Below are positions 1 through 6,935 of a stretch of 50,202 nucleotides of DNA, one piece after another. The notes beneath the pieces were generated by a model. That model was not told the origin of the DNA, did not search any database, and saw only the letters and a list, made by a program, of their open reading frames with translations. Source of the DNA: a virus. Position 1 is the first letter of the stretch. Each line of letters starts with the position of its first letter. Both the position numbers and the translations under genes were made by a program. The stretch covers positions 1 to 50,202 of IMG/VR virus record IMGVR_UViG_3300045741_000124. One strand, given 5' to 3'.

Positions 1-127
1 AGTGTCCGAAGTGCGGGTATGAATGCGATTTGCACGATGGCCCTGTTGCCTCTGGTGTGTGGTGTTGGACGTTCTGCTGCGACTGCGACTGCCGCTACGA
101 GATCGAACACGCGGCCCGAGTCGCGGC
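1..127. repeat. Terminal overlap, copy 1 (identical to 50076-50202)
   Basis: The first 127 bases are identical to the last 127 bases of the window. A length of exactly 127 is a common assembler k-mer size, so the simplest reading is a circular assembly with one redundant k-mer. A true 127-bp direct terminal repeat cannot be excluded from sequence alone. The last 23 bases (105-127) also occur at 300-322 inside the same gene, so the contig end coincides with the end of a short internal repeat. Confidence 0.9.
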
Positions 128-824
128 AGAGATAGCATACGAAGCAGCCTTCAAGAAGATGGATCAACCTAATAGGCCGACTCTTGGGGAGATAAGGGCT
201 CAAGAGGAGGTGCTATTCCTACGCCAAGAATTGGCCGCCGCGAAGTGCTGTGACTCGCATCAGAACATCGTTGATCAGTTGCAGGGACAGATTGACGTTG
301 AACACGCGGCCCGAGTCGCGGCGGAGGCCGACGTCCTGCGACTGAACAATGACTGTGAGGCGGACAACCTCGCACGACTCAGGGCAGAGTTGCGAGCGCG
401 GGAGCTTGAGACCGAGCATCAAGCAACAATCGGAGTCGGCAACGGTGACGGGAAACTGTTTGTTCACGGCTCCTATGATGCGGTAAAGGTATTGCAGGAT
501 AAACTAATCCGGCTTGGCGAGCTTGAGGCCAAGCTAGCCGACGCTGACCGCGTGTTCGGTGAGCAGATTCGAGACGGCCACATTGATTCAGGCATGACGA
601 TTGACGAGGTATTCTCGCAACCCGGCCCGATGTTCAACCGTGAAGTGGGGCATGGGTTGGGTGTGAAATATTCTGATGAACAGGTCATTACGCCGCAACT
701 CCCCCCGCTCGTCGTCGAGGCTCTGCGGGCGGCGGATTCGCTGTGTGGGGACTTGGCTATAGATCGCGAGGCCCCACTGTTGCGTTGCCTCGCCGCCCTC
801 CGAGATAGCGGGGTGAAGTGGTGA
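1..824 (+). CDS. Zinc-ribbon/coiled-coil protein, 3' part of a gene spanning the circular join
   Basis: This is the continuation of the gene that starts at 50060 and gives 279 residues in the circle. The N-terminus has CPKCGYEC and then CCDCDC, a probable zinc ribbon. The rest is rich in Ala, Glu, Arg and Leu and looks like a long coiled coil. The nine-residue word EHAARVAAE occurs twice (bases near 105-130 and 300-325), indicating an internal duplication. The function is unknown. It overlaps the next gene by 7 bases, suggesting translational coupling. Base use looks richer in C and CpG than in genes after 1.15 kb. A TTG at 30 is not needed as a start once the circle is closed. Confidence 0.75.
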   Translation, partial: CPKCGYECDLHDGPVASGVWCWTFCCDCDCRYEIEHAARVAAEIAYEAAFKKMDQPNRPTLGEIRAQEEVLFLRQELAAAKCCDSHQNIVDQLQGQIDVEHAARVAAEADVLRLNNDCEADNLARLRAELRARELETEHQATIGVGNGDGKLFVHGSYDAVKVLQDKLIRLGELEAKLADADRVFGEQIRDGHIDSGMTIDEVFSQPGPMFNREVGHGLGVKYSDEQVITPQLPPLVVEALRAADSLCGDLAIDREAPLLRCLAALRDSGVKW

Positions 825-1051
825 AGGAAGAGACGTTCGAGGAGATGGTCGATGAGGCATACCGCGATCCAACGCTCTCCGATGTGGACTGCGATTGGGA
901 TTCTGTCAAATATGGAGCCCTCGCGATGGCCCGGAAGGCTGCGGAGATTGCGCGGACTGATACTTGCAAAGGCACGTGCCTTCACTCCGAATGCCGGAGG
1001 AGCAAACTGATCGCCCGAGCCATCCTCGACTTCGCGGGGATCAAAGCATGA
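818..1051 (+). CDS. Small acidic protein of unknown function
   Basis: It has 77 residues and starts at GTG 818 (or 821), overlapping the stop of the upstream gene. The N-terminus is acidic and the middle helical, followed by CKGTCLHSEC, which spaces three cysteines and a histidine as in a small metal site. I do not recognise a family. It belongs with its upstream neighbour in the GC-richer module that runs through the join. An ATG at 1048 overlaps its stop as ATGA and opens a frame that fuses into the next gene. Confidence 0.6.
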   Translation: MVKEETFEEMVDEAYRDPTLSDVDCDWDSVKYGALAMARKAAEIARTDTCKGTCLHSECRRSKLIARAILDFAGIKA

Positions 1052-1167
1052 CATCACGCGAGCGCGGCCAGCGAGCCGCGACAGAAGCTTCGGCCAGACT
1101 GTCGGTAGGTAGCCAATCCTGCCGCTCGCACTTATCGGGACATAGCTCAGTTTTGATGGAGGAAGGG

Positions 1168-1374
1168 ATGAAAGTAAAAACGACGACGGTAGTCAGGGTA
1201 AGGGTTTATCCAATGCTGATGGATGCTGTGGAGGGGTGGGTCAGGGGAGGCTATTATAGGGCGTATAAGCACAATGATAGTCCAAGTGAAGAGCAGATGG
1301 TGGAGGAGATAACAAGGTATGTTGAGAATGGACTCTGTGAGTTCTTCGACTTCGATGGGGATAACAATGAGTGA
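1168..1374 (+). CDS. Small protein of unknown function
   Basis: It has 68 residues when started at ATG 1168, which follows a strong GGAGGAAGG ribosome binding site. The same frame is open from ATG 1048, which would give 108 residues and an ATGA overlap with the upstream stop. The residues between 1048 and about 1150 are Ser/Arg-rich and of different composition, so this may be the remnant of a gene cut by a mosaic junction. The protein starts with a basic/valine strand (VKTTTVVRVRVYP) and ends acidic. No family is recognised. Confidence 0.6.
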   Translation: MKVKTTTVVRVRVYPMLMDAVEGWVRGGYYRAYKHNDSPSEEQMVEEITRYVENGLCEFFDFDGDNNE

Positions 1375-1552
1375 AGTGAGTAGGATCAAGGTACTGGAGC
1401 GGAGATTGGATCATCTAGCACGGAGGGTGGCTGAGAGAAGGGCGCTTGGAACACTTCGTGAGGATACGGATTGGGACAAGAGTGAGATGCTTGCTCTCAG
1501 GTGGGCGATTGAGAAGTTGACTCCCTTCGTTAGCAATGATAGAATGGAGTAG
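1367..1552 (+). CDS. Small charged helical protein
   Basis: It has 61 residues from ATG 1367, overlapping the previous gene's stop by eight bases. The sequence is Arg/Glu/Leu-rich (RIKVLERRLDHLARRV) and predicts a coiled coil. Function is unknown. It is the last gene before the tRNA-Gln spacer. Confidence 0.55.
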   Translation: MSEVSRIKVLERRLDHLARRVAERRALGTLREDTDWDKSEMLALRWAIEKLTPFVSNDRME

Positions 1553-1726
1553 TACCCCGGAGGCATCGACCTTGGACTACTCTATCGCGCTCCGGTGGCC
1601 ACTGTGACCTCTGTGCTTACCACTCCCCCTAGTAGGGCTACGTGCCTTTCCGCGTGGCGCTCGTCGCGGCGGCTATTAGGGTGGGTGGGAGTGACGGGTG
1701 TGGGGGGTAGTCACGGGGTACATTAT
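1553..1726 (+). other. Non-coding spacer with G-quadruplex motif
   Basis: No convincing gene lies in these 174 bases. At 1679-1707 there are three GGG runs separated by single T residues, a fourth GGG six bases on, and then six G residues, which fits the canonical intramolecular G-quadruplex pattern. It sits just upstream of tRNA-Gln. I see no clear sigma70 promoter. Confidence 0.4.
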
Positions 1727-1800
1727 TACGGGTTCGTCTAATGGCAGGACCCGTGGCTTTGGACCACGTTATTGGGGTTCGAATCCCTGACCCGTAGCCA
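1727..1800 (+). tRNA. tRNA-Gln (anticodon TTG)
   Basis: A full cloverleaf can be drawn. The acceptor TACGGGT pairs with ACCCGTA and is followed by G and an encoded CCA. The D stem is GTCT/GGAC. The anticodon stem CGTGG/CCACG closes the loop CTTTGGA, giving anticodon TTG (reads CAA). The T arm has loop TTCGAAT. The next gene starts three bases after the CCA, so the tRNA is probably processed from the same transcript. Confidence 0.93.
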
Positions 1801-1802
1801 GT

Positions 1803-1997
1803 GTGAGGATGATGATGGGTGAACATTCAAGACAGTATAGGTATCAGTTGCGGCATCTGGAACAGGGATTGTGCAGGACTTGTTCGCGCCCTCATTCCCC
1901 CACGAGTAAGCAATACTGTGAGGAGCACGCGAGGAAGCATAATAAGTTGACAATAGGGTGGCGACAGCGCCGGAAAGCTAAGCAGGGTGGGGAATGA
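1803..1997 (+). CDS. Small basic zinc-knuckle protein
   Basis: It has up to 64 residues. GTG 1803 gives the longest form, and ATG 1809, 1812 or 1815 are equally possible. The pattern CRTCSRPH followed by CEEHARKH gives a C-x2-C...C-x2-H metal site flanked by a basic C-terminus (RQRRKAK), as in many small phage nucleic-acid-binding proteins. It directly follows tRNA-Gln and overlaps the next start by four bases (ATGA). The actual target is unknown. Confidence 0.7.
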   Translation: MRMMMGEHSRQYRYQLRHLEQGLCRTCSRPHSPTSKQYCEEHARKHNKLTIGWRQRRKAKQGGE

Positions 1998-2263
1998 AAG
2001 AGGAGCAGTTTGATATAAGAGGTATGCGGAGGTTGGCTAATGCCATTATCCATAGCGCACTCAAGGGGATTGAGCGGCCCATCTGTGAGCGGGACTTCGG
2101 AAGCGCACTGAGGTTCTTCAATGAACCCCTCTCCTCATTCCAGTGGTGCTGCGATGTGCTTGAGTTGAATACGGGAGTGATGAGAGATAGGGTCGAGGAG
2201 CGGTTGGCGACGGTTGAGAGAAGGGTGCCAATGCACGATTGGAAGTGCGTGTGTGATATTTAA
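1994..2263 (+). CDS. Conserved-type small phage protein
   Basis: It has 89 residues from ATG 1994, coupled to the upstream gene by ATGA. The middle contains FNEPLSSFQWCCDVLELNTG followed by an Arg/Glu helix. This resembles a recurrent phage protein type in which an aromatic-WC-Asp segment precedes a 'LDPDYVR'-like helix. That similarity is from memory. Molecular role unknown. It immediately precedes the DNA polymerase. Confidence 0.7.
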   Translation: MKEEQFDIRGMRRLANAIIHSALKGIERPICERDFGSALRFFNEPLSSFQWCCDVLELNTGVMRDRVEERLATVERRVPMHDWKCVCDI

Positions 2264-2277
2264 CGAGGGGGGAAAGG

Positions 2278-4725
2278 GTGATTGATTGGCGGAATTTTGA
2301 CAAGAAGCAGTGGCCATTGTGCCAGCAGTGCCCGTCGCTGAAGAACAAGTTCGTCCCCCCTGATATCGTGATTGGGGCACCACTGATGGAGGTTGGGGAG
2401 AGACCGGGGGAGACTGAGGTTAATGGTGGGAGAGTGTTCATTGGAGATGCTGGGAGAATAAACGATGGATTATTGGCTAAAGCTGGGACTCATCGGCGGT
2501 TTGTTAGTATTGCCAACACTGTTGCTTGTTACGCTAAGGGTAATACGACACCGACAACAGAGGAGATTGAGTGCTGCGCTCCAGTCCTTGAACAAGCAAT
2601 TGCAGATGCTAACCCCCGAGCCTTACTTGCTCTCGGCGGTACAGCTACCAGACGGCTCATTGGTGATCGACCGATCACGACATGGCGTGGAAGTATTATT
2701 GCCCGGTCGCGCCTTGTCCAGCTTGGAGAAGGCAGAGTGCTTGGGCCGGATACGTTCAAGTCAGGGCCACGAAGAGGTCAACTGAAGCCGCATAAGGTGA
2801 TGAAGGAAGTGGTGCAGCCGGAGGGGCTTCCGGTTGTACTGACACTGCACCCCGCTTCGCTGCCACGGACGGGGTTCGTTACGTATCCACTCGTGGTGCG
2901 GGACTTCAGGAAGGCAGTGAAGGTTGCCACGGGGAGTGAGTTGGTTGAGGTGGGGTCGGTGTTGGCACTCCAGCAGTCAGCGGAAGTGCTGGGGAATGTA
3001 TTGAGTAGGGTAAAGGAGGTGGTGCTGGATGTCGAAACGAACGGTCGTAGAGGCGAACTCACAATTGTCGGTGTGGCTCCAGATGTTCAACGCGGATTCA
3101 CCTTTCAGCCTACTCCAGAAGTTCTCTCAGTTCTCCGCCGTTGGCTCTCTCTACCCACCAATAGACTTATTGGTCACAACATCGGGTATGACGTTGCGGT
3201 TCTTGAGGACAACGGCATTCGAACTACTGCAAGTCTATGGGACACCATGCACGCCGCCCACTTTGACCGGGCCGATCTGTCAGGTGGAAAGACCGCTACC
3301 GACGACAGCGATTGGCGGAGGACGAAAGGGACGCAGCCCGCGAAAGCCCTAGATATGGTTGCCTCTCGACTGGGCGGGTATTACTATTACAATTGGAAGG
3401 AGCAGTTTCGGAGTGGATTGGAGCGCAATCCACACCGTTACTGTGCGCTCGATTGTACGTGGACCCGTGCGATATATGATGAACTCAGGCCCAAGTTTGA
3501 GCGTGAGCGACGACTTGAGGCGTTTGAGCAGGGGATTATGCCCGCTGTGCCGGTGCTACTCAGGATGCAGGAGGATGGGGTCAGGGTGGATGAGGAGCTT
3601 CGGGCTGAGTTGTATGGGTTGATGTGGAAGGGATGGCAGGAGGTTGAGGATCAGTGGACAGTGAAGGTGCCCACGGTGAGACCGGGGCAATCGGTTGCGC
3701 TCATGGATTGGTTCTACAATCATGAGGGACTTGAGCAGCAGTACAATGGACGTGGGGCTGAGAAGCGGAGGACGTTGGATGATGGGGCACTGGAGAAGCT
3801 GTTGCGGAAGTATCCCAAGCGGCAGGAGTTGCGGCTGCTCGCGGAGTGGCGTCACCTCAAGGGGATCATGGATAAGTACTTGAGCCCGGAGTTGTTCCGC
3901 AACGGACGCTTATATCCACAGTACAACTTGAGCGGCACGTTCACGGGGCGGCTCAGTGGTGGAGGTGAGGATGGATTCAACTTTCAAAATATCCCTCGGA
4001 CAGGGAAAGCTAATGAGTGTCCCAAGGGAATTGTGGCGTGTCAGTGTCACCGGCTCCGGGGACTCTTTCTCGCTGACGCTGGTGATTGGATGGTCGGATG
4101 TGCGGACTGGTCGCAGTTGGAGTACAGACTTGTCGCGATCTTGGCTGGAGAAGGGTGGCTCATTGACAGTTTCAAGGATCGTGCCTTCGACATCCACACC
4201 TTCACTTCCAGTGAACTCGGGGTGGCCCGCAATCCCGTCGCGAAGAACGTCAATTTCGCAATGATCAACTGGGCCGGGGCGGATAAGATTGCCGCGACGG
4301 CGAAGGTGGATATGGAGACGGCGATGGGGTTTCTCCAGCGGATCAGGGCGCGGATTCCTGCGATCAGCCAGTATCAGGCGGGGCTGTTGGACTTCGTAAG
4401 GAAGAATGGGTATGTGCAGACACCATTCGGGTGGAGGATGCACCACCGGGTGCAAAGGGATGGACTCTACAAACCCACAGAGGTAGTGGCGGGGCCGCAT
4501 CAGTCTTGTGGTGGTAGCATGATGAAGATTGCTCTGGCGAGAGCGGCTGAGGCTGGGTTGAAGTTGAGGGTCACGGTGCATGACGAGTTGGTGGTTAGCT
4601 TAAGGGGGCCGGAGGAGTTGCCCAAGCTGAAGGAGGTAATGGAACGTGGATATGAAGAAGTTGGAGGATGGGGATGCTATGCGGAGGAGGGAAGTGGGAG
4701 AAGTTGGGCCGAGGCTAAGCACTGA
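2278..4725 (+). CDS. Family A DNA polymerase with N-terminal uracil-DNA-glycosylase-like domain
   Basis: An 815-residue replicative polymerase with three modules. Residues about 10-215 match family 4 UDGs: paired Cys (CQQCPSL), GERPGETE, VFIGDAG, further Cys in NTVACYA and EIECCAP (probable Fe-S ligands), RG and a HPAS motif. Next comes a DEDD 3'-5' proofreading exonuclease: DVETN, HNIGYD and YCALD. The palm and fingers follow: motif A ADWSQLEYR, motif B with RNPVAKNVNFAMINWAG, motif C VTVHDELVVS. The usual Tyr-Gly of the O helix reads Asn-Trp-Ala-Gly. GTG 2278 follows a purine-rich GGGGGGAAAGGG stretch. It should copy the phage genome. Confidence 0.95.
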   Translation: MIDWRNFDKKQWPLCQQCPSLKNKFVPPDIVIGAPLMEVGERPGETEVNGGRVFIGDAGRINDGLLAKAGTHRRFVSIANTVACYAKGNTTPTTEEIECCAPVLEQAIADANPRALLALGGTATRRLIGDRPITTWRGSIIARSRLVQLGEGRVLGPDTFKSGPRRGQLKPHKVMKEVVQPEGLPVVLTLHPASLPRTGFVTYPLVVRDFRKAVKVATGSELVEVGSVLALQQSAEVLGNVLSRVKEVVLDVETNGRRGELTIVGVAPDVQRGFTFQPTPEVLSVLRRWLSLPTNRLIGHNIGYDVAVLEDNGIRTTASLWDTMHAAHFDRADLSGGKTATDDSDWRRTKGTQPAKALDMVASRLGGYYYYNWKEQFRSGLERNPHRYCALDCTWTRAIYDELRPKFERERRLEAFEQGIMPAVPVLLRMQEDGVRVDEELRAELYGLMWKGWQEVEDQWTVKVPTVRPGQSVALMDWFYNHEGLEQQYNGRGAEKRRTLDDGALEKLLRKYPKRQELRLLAEWRHLKGIMDKYLSPELFRNGRLYPQYNLSGTFTGRLSGGGEDGFNFQNIPRTGKANECPKGIVACQCHRLRGLFLADAGDWMVGCADWSQLEYRLVAILAGEGWLIDSFKDRAFDIHTFTSSELGVARNPVAKNVNFAMINWAGADKIAATAKVDMETAMGFLQRIRARIPAISQYQAGLLDFVRKNGYVQTPFGWRMHHRVQRDGLYKPTEVVAGPHQSCGGSMMKIALARAAEAGLKLRVTVHDELVVSLRGPEELPKLKEVMERGYEEVGGWGCYAEEGSGRSWAEAKH

Positions 4726-4888
4726 GGAGTTGCTGGAGAAAGCGGCAATGGACTTTGATGCTATTACTACCAGTGGTACTATTAAGGAGAGTGGGTATCA
4801 TCTGGTTCACGGATTGAGGAAGTTGAGTGAGGCACTTCGACTAATGAAGGAGCAGAATAGTGTCCATAGCCGCACAGATACTAAGTGA
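4646..4888 (+). CDS. Small helical protein overlapping the polymerase end
   Basis: It has 80 residues from GTG 4646, which has GGAGGT about ten bases upstream. ATG 4679 is an alternative and would give 69 residues. It overlaps the polymerase 3' end by about 80 bases in another frame and the next gene by 29 bases. The body (STEELLEKAAMDFDAI, then LVHGLRKLSEALRLM) is strongly helical. No family recognised. The tight packing suggests a co-translated replication accessory, but that is inference. Confidence 0.6.
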   Translation: MDMKKLEDGDAMRRREVGEVGPRLSTEELLEKAAMDFDAITTSGTIKESGYHLVHGLRKLSEALRLMKEQNSVHSRTDTK

Positions 4889-6188
4889 TCTCAAGACGAA
4901 GCAACTCACCCCGGAGATGGCCCGCTCGTTGGTTAAGGATCTGGAGGGCAAGGGCGATACGGGGGAGGTGGCGGCGATTCTGGCGCTCGCTAGTGCGATT
5001 GAGATTGAGCAGGCACTACCGAGGACTACGCTATTTGAACTGGTGCCCCCGGGGTGGCTGCGGGACTATCTCAGCTTTCACCAACTATCCGAAGCGCCGG
5101 ACTCGTTCCACCTCTTCGCGGGGATTGCCCTCTTAACCAATGCACTAGGTAAGCAAATGCGATATCTAGTTGGAACGGAATTCATCTACGCACCCCTCTC
5201 CATTTTCATCATCAGCCCAGCGGGGCAGGCGCGACGGGGCGATGTGATTCGGGGAGTGAAGGCAATTGCGGCACAGGCAGGGCTGAGTACACTGAATGGG
5301 GCGGTGACACCGGAGGGACTGGTGAATCACATGGAGGGGGAGCCACATACACTACTGCTCGCGGAGGAGGCTGCGGCACTGTTGAGTAAGGTTGAGTACA
5401 TGAAGGATATGCCGAGGCTGCTGTGTGAGCTTATTGACATGACTCCCGTTGATCGGAAGCTGAAGGGGGAGCGGATTAATATACCCAACCCAGTGTTCAG
5501 TTGCATTCTCTCGTGTGCGCCATCGTGGATTACGGATGCAATGCCTAAGACTGCGGTTGGGGGCGGGTTGTTCAGTAGAGTGGTGCTGGTGGTGGAGGAT
5601 GCGCGGCAGAGGCTACATCCGTTCCCATATAAGTTGGCCACGGCTGAGGCAGTGGTTAACATGCAGATGAAGTTGGGGCGGGACTTGCGGGATGCTGTGG
5701 ATCAGTCGGCGGGGCAATTAACGTGGAGCACTGAGGCGGAGAAGGTGTGGGAGGATTTCTACAATGACAATGACAGGTCAATGCGCTCGGCGGATGACAA
5801 GAAAGCAATCTACTACGCTAGGAAGCCGGTGCATGTCATTAAGATGGTGATGGGGTTGACGGCTAGTGCTGGGTTGGGGATGGAGTGTAGTGAGGGGACA
5901 CTGGAGACTGCACTGGCACTACTCAGGATGGTTGAGGAGCGGATGGATTCGATTTACGTTGGGGCAGGGATGGATCAAGTGGGACAGAGAAGAGCGAGAG
6001 TACTAAAAATTATTGAGAAGAGTGGGGGACGGATTCAGAGGTGGCAATTGACGAAGAAGGCTGGGGATTTCGTGGTGGCGGATGACTTGGAGCGGATACT
6101 GACGCAACTCATTGAGGAAAGGACACTGAAAGTGACTGCGACAATTGCTGGAGGTAAGGTGGTGAAGTGGTATGAGGTGCAGCGGTGA
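4860..6188 (+). CDS. DUF3987-like AAA ATPase/helicase with degenerate Walker A
   Basis: A 442-residue protein starting at GTG 4860 behind AAGGAG. Its order of features matches the primase-associated helicases grouped as DUF3987: a helical lead-in, a P-loop region, a TPEGL segment, an acidic Walker B-like LLLAEEAAALL, NPVFSCILSCAPSW, and GGGLFSRVVLV (candidate arginine finger). The P-loop reads SPAGQARRGDVI, without the usual GKS/T, so ATP binding may be altered or lost. A winged-helix-like C-terminus follows. It lies directly after the polymerase, supporting a replication role. Confidence 0.75.
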   Translation: MSIAAQILSDLKTKQLTPEMARSLVKDLEGKGDTGEVAAILALASAIEIEQALPRTTLFELVPPGWLRDYLSFHQLSEAPDSFHLFAGIALLTNALGKQMRYLVGTEFIYAPLSIFIISPAGQARRGDVIRGVKAIAAQAGLSTLNGAVTPEGLVNHMEGEPHTLLLAEEAAALLSKVEYMKDMPRLLCELIDMTPVDRKLKGERINIPNPVFSCILSCAPSWITDAMPKTAVGGGLFSRVVLVVEDARQRLHPFPYKLATAEAVVNMQMKLGRDLRDAVDQSAGQLTWSTEAEKVWEDFYNDNDRSMRSADDKKAIYYARKPVHVIKMVMGLTASAGLGMECSEGTLETALALLRMVEERMDSIYVGAGMDQVGQRRARVLKIIEKSGGRIQRWQLTKKAGDFVVADDLERILTQLIEERTLKVTATIAGGKVVKWYEVQR

Positions 6189-6382
6189 GCCACACTCTAA
6201 TTGACAAGTATGGATGTGATAAGTGCGGGGTTGAGGCTATTAAGGATCTAACTAATAGTGCATCGACAGCGTGGATGTCGGGATTGCCAATTGGGTGGAG
6301 TTCGCTCTATAGGGTCGCATTGGTGACTAAGATATTCTGCCCTGTTTGCACTCGCAGGATAATGACACTGGAGAAGCCATGA
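6185..6382 (+). CDS. Small zinc-ribbon protein
   Basis: It has 65 residues from GTG 6185, overlapping the helicase stop by four bases. Two CxxC pairs (CDKCGVE near the N-terminus and FCPVCTRRI near the C-terminus) predict one zinc ribbon. Function unknown. Similar zinc ribbons recur throughout this arm. Confidence 0.7.
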   Translation: MSHTLIDKYGCDKCGVEAIKDLTNSASTAWMSGLPIGWSSLYRVALVTKIFCPVCTRRIMTLEKP

Positions 6383-6573
6383 GCCACGGTGGTGGGGATA
6401 TTGCAGTGAGGTTGGAGCGAGCCGCGAGAGTGCTAATGGCAGCACATCGGGGGCTATTGGGGCAAGTGGGGATTAGTGAAGGGCAGCGGCAGGAGATTGT
6501 TACTACTATCAGGGAGGCGGCACTGTACTTGAAACCAGTCGGTGAGAAGCTGAACCCGTGGGGGGAGGGGTAG
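6379..6573 (+). CDS. Small helical protein
   Basis: It has 64 residues from ATG 6379, coupled by ATGA to the preceding zinc-ribbon gene. It is Ala/Arg/Leu-rich and predicted all-helical (RLERAARVLMAAHRGLLG). No family recognised. Confidence 0.6.
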   Translation: MSHGGGDIAVRLERAARVLMAAHRGLLGQVGISEGQRQEIVTTIREAALYLKPVGEKLNPWGEG

Positions 6574-6935
6574 TGGAGACTAAAGGGTTGCTTGGGCCGC
6601 TGATTACTCCAGATGTTCAGTGGTTCGCCCCGTTTACGAAACATGGACAAGGAGGAAGAATGGTTGAGCACACTATTACAGTTACTATTAGTTGCCATTA
6701 TTGTGACCACCGGGGTGTGATCCATGTCAGCGCCCCGACTCAGTGGAACTACTTGGGGGAGAAGCTAGTGTGTCCCGATCATACTATCGTCGTGGACCCC
6801 CCACCAACGGTCGATACTGCCGGGAGAGTTGAGCAGACCCCGGAGCAAGAGTGTTACCCGAGAGGTGGGACAGAGCATCCGCCGCAACTCGACCCGGATA
6901 GCTCGTCACCGCCCCAAGGATATTTTGCTGTTTAA
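6573..6935 (+). CDS. Zinc-finger protein whose 3' end overlaps the convergent virion gene
   Basis: It has 120 residues from GTG 6573, which overlaps the previous stop by one base behind GGGGGAGG. An internal ATG 6660 with AAGGAGG would give 91 residues. SCHYCDHRG and LVCPDH make a CxxC...CxxH site. The last 50 residues are Pro/Asp/Ser-rich and lie antisense to the 3' end of the giant minus-strand gene (6784 onward), a 152-base tail-to-tail overlap. The N-terminal part is convincing. The tail may simply be read-through sequence. Confidence 0.55.
   Translation: METKGLLGPLITPDVQWFAPFTKHGQGGRMVEHTITVTISCHYCDHRGVIHVSAPTQWNYLGEKLVCPDHTIVVDPPPTVDTAGRVEQTPEQECYPRGGTEHPPQLDPDSSSPPQGYFAV

Noticed and set aside
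1130-1170. GGGACATAGCTCAGTT, resembling the start of a tRNA
   Set aside because: No anticodon or T arm follows, and the sequence runs into a ribosome binding site and gene.
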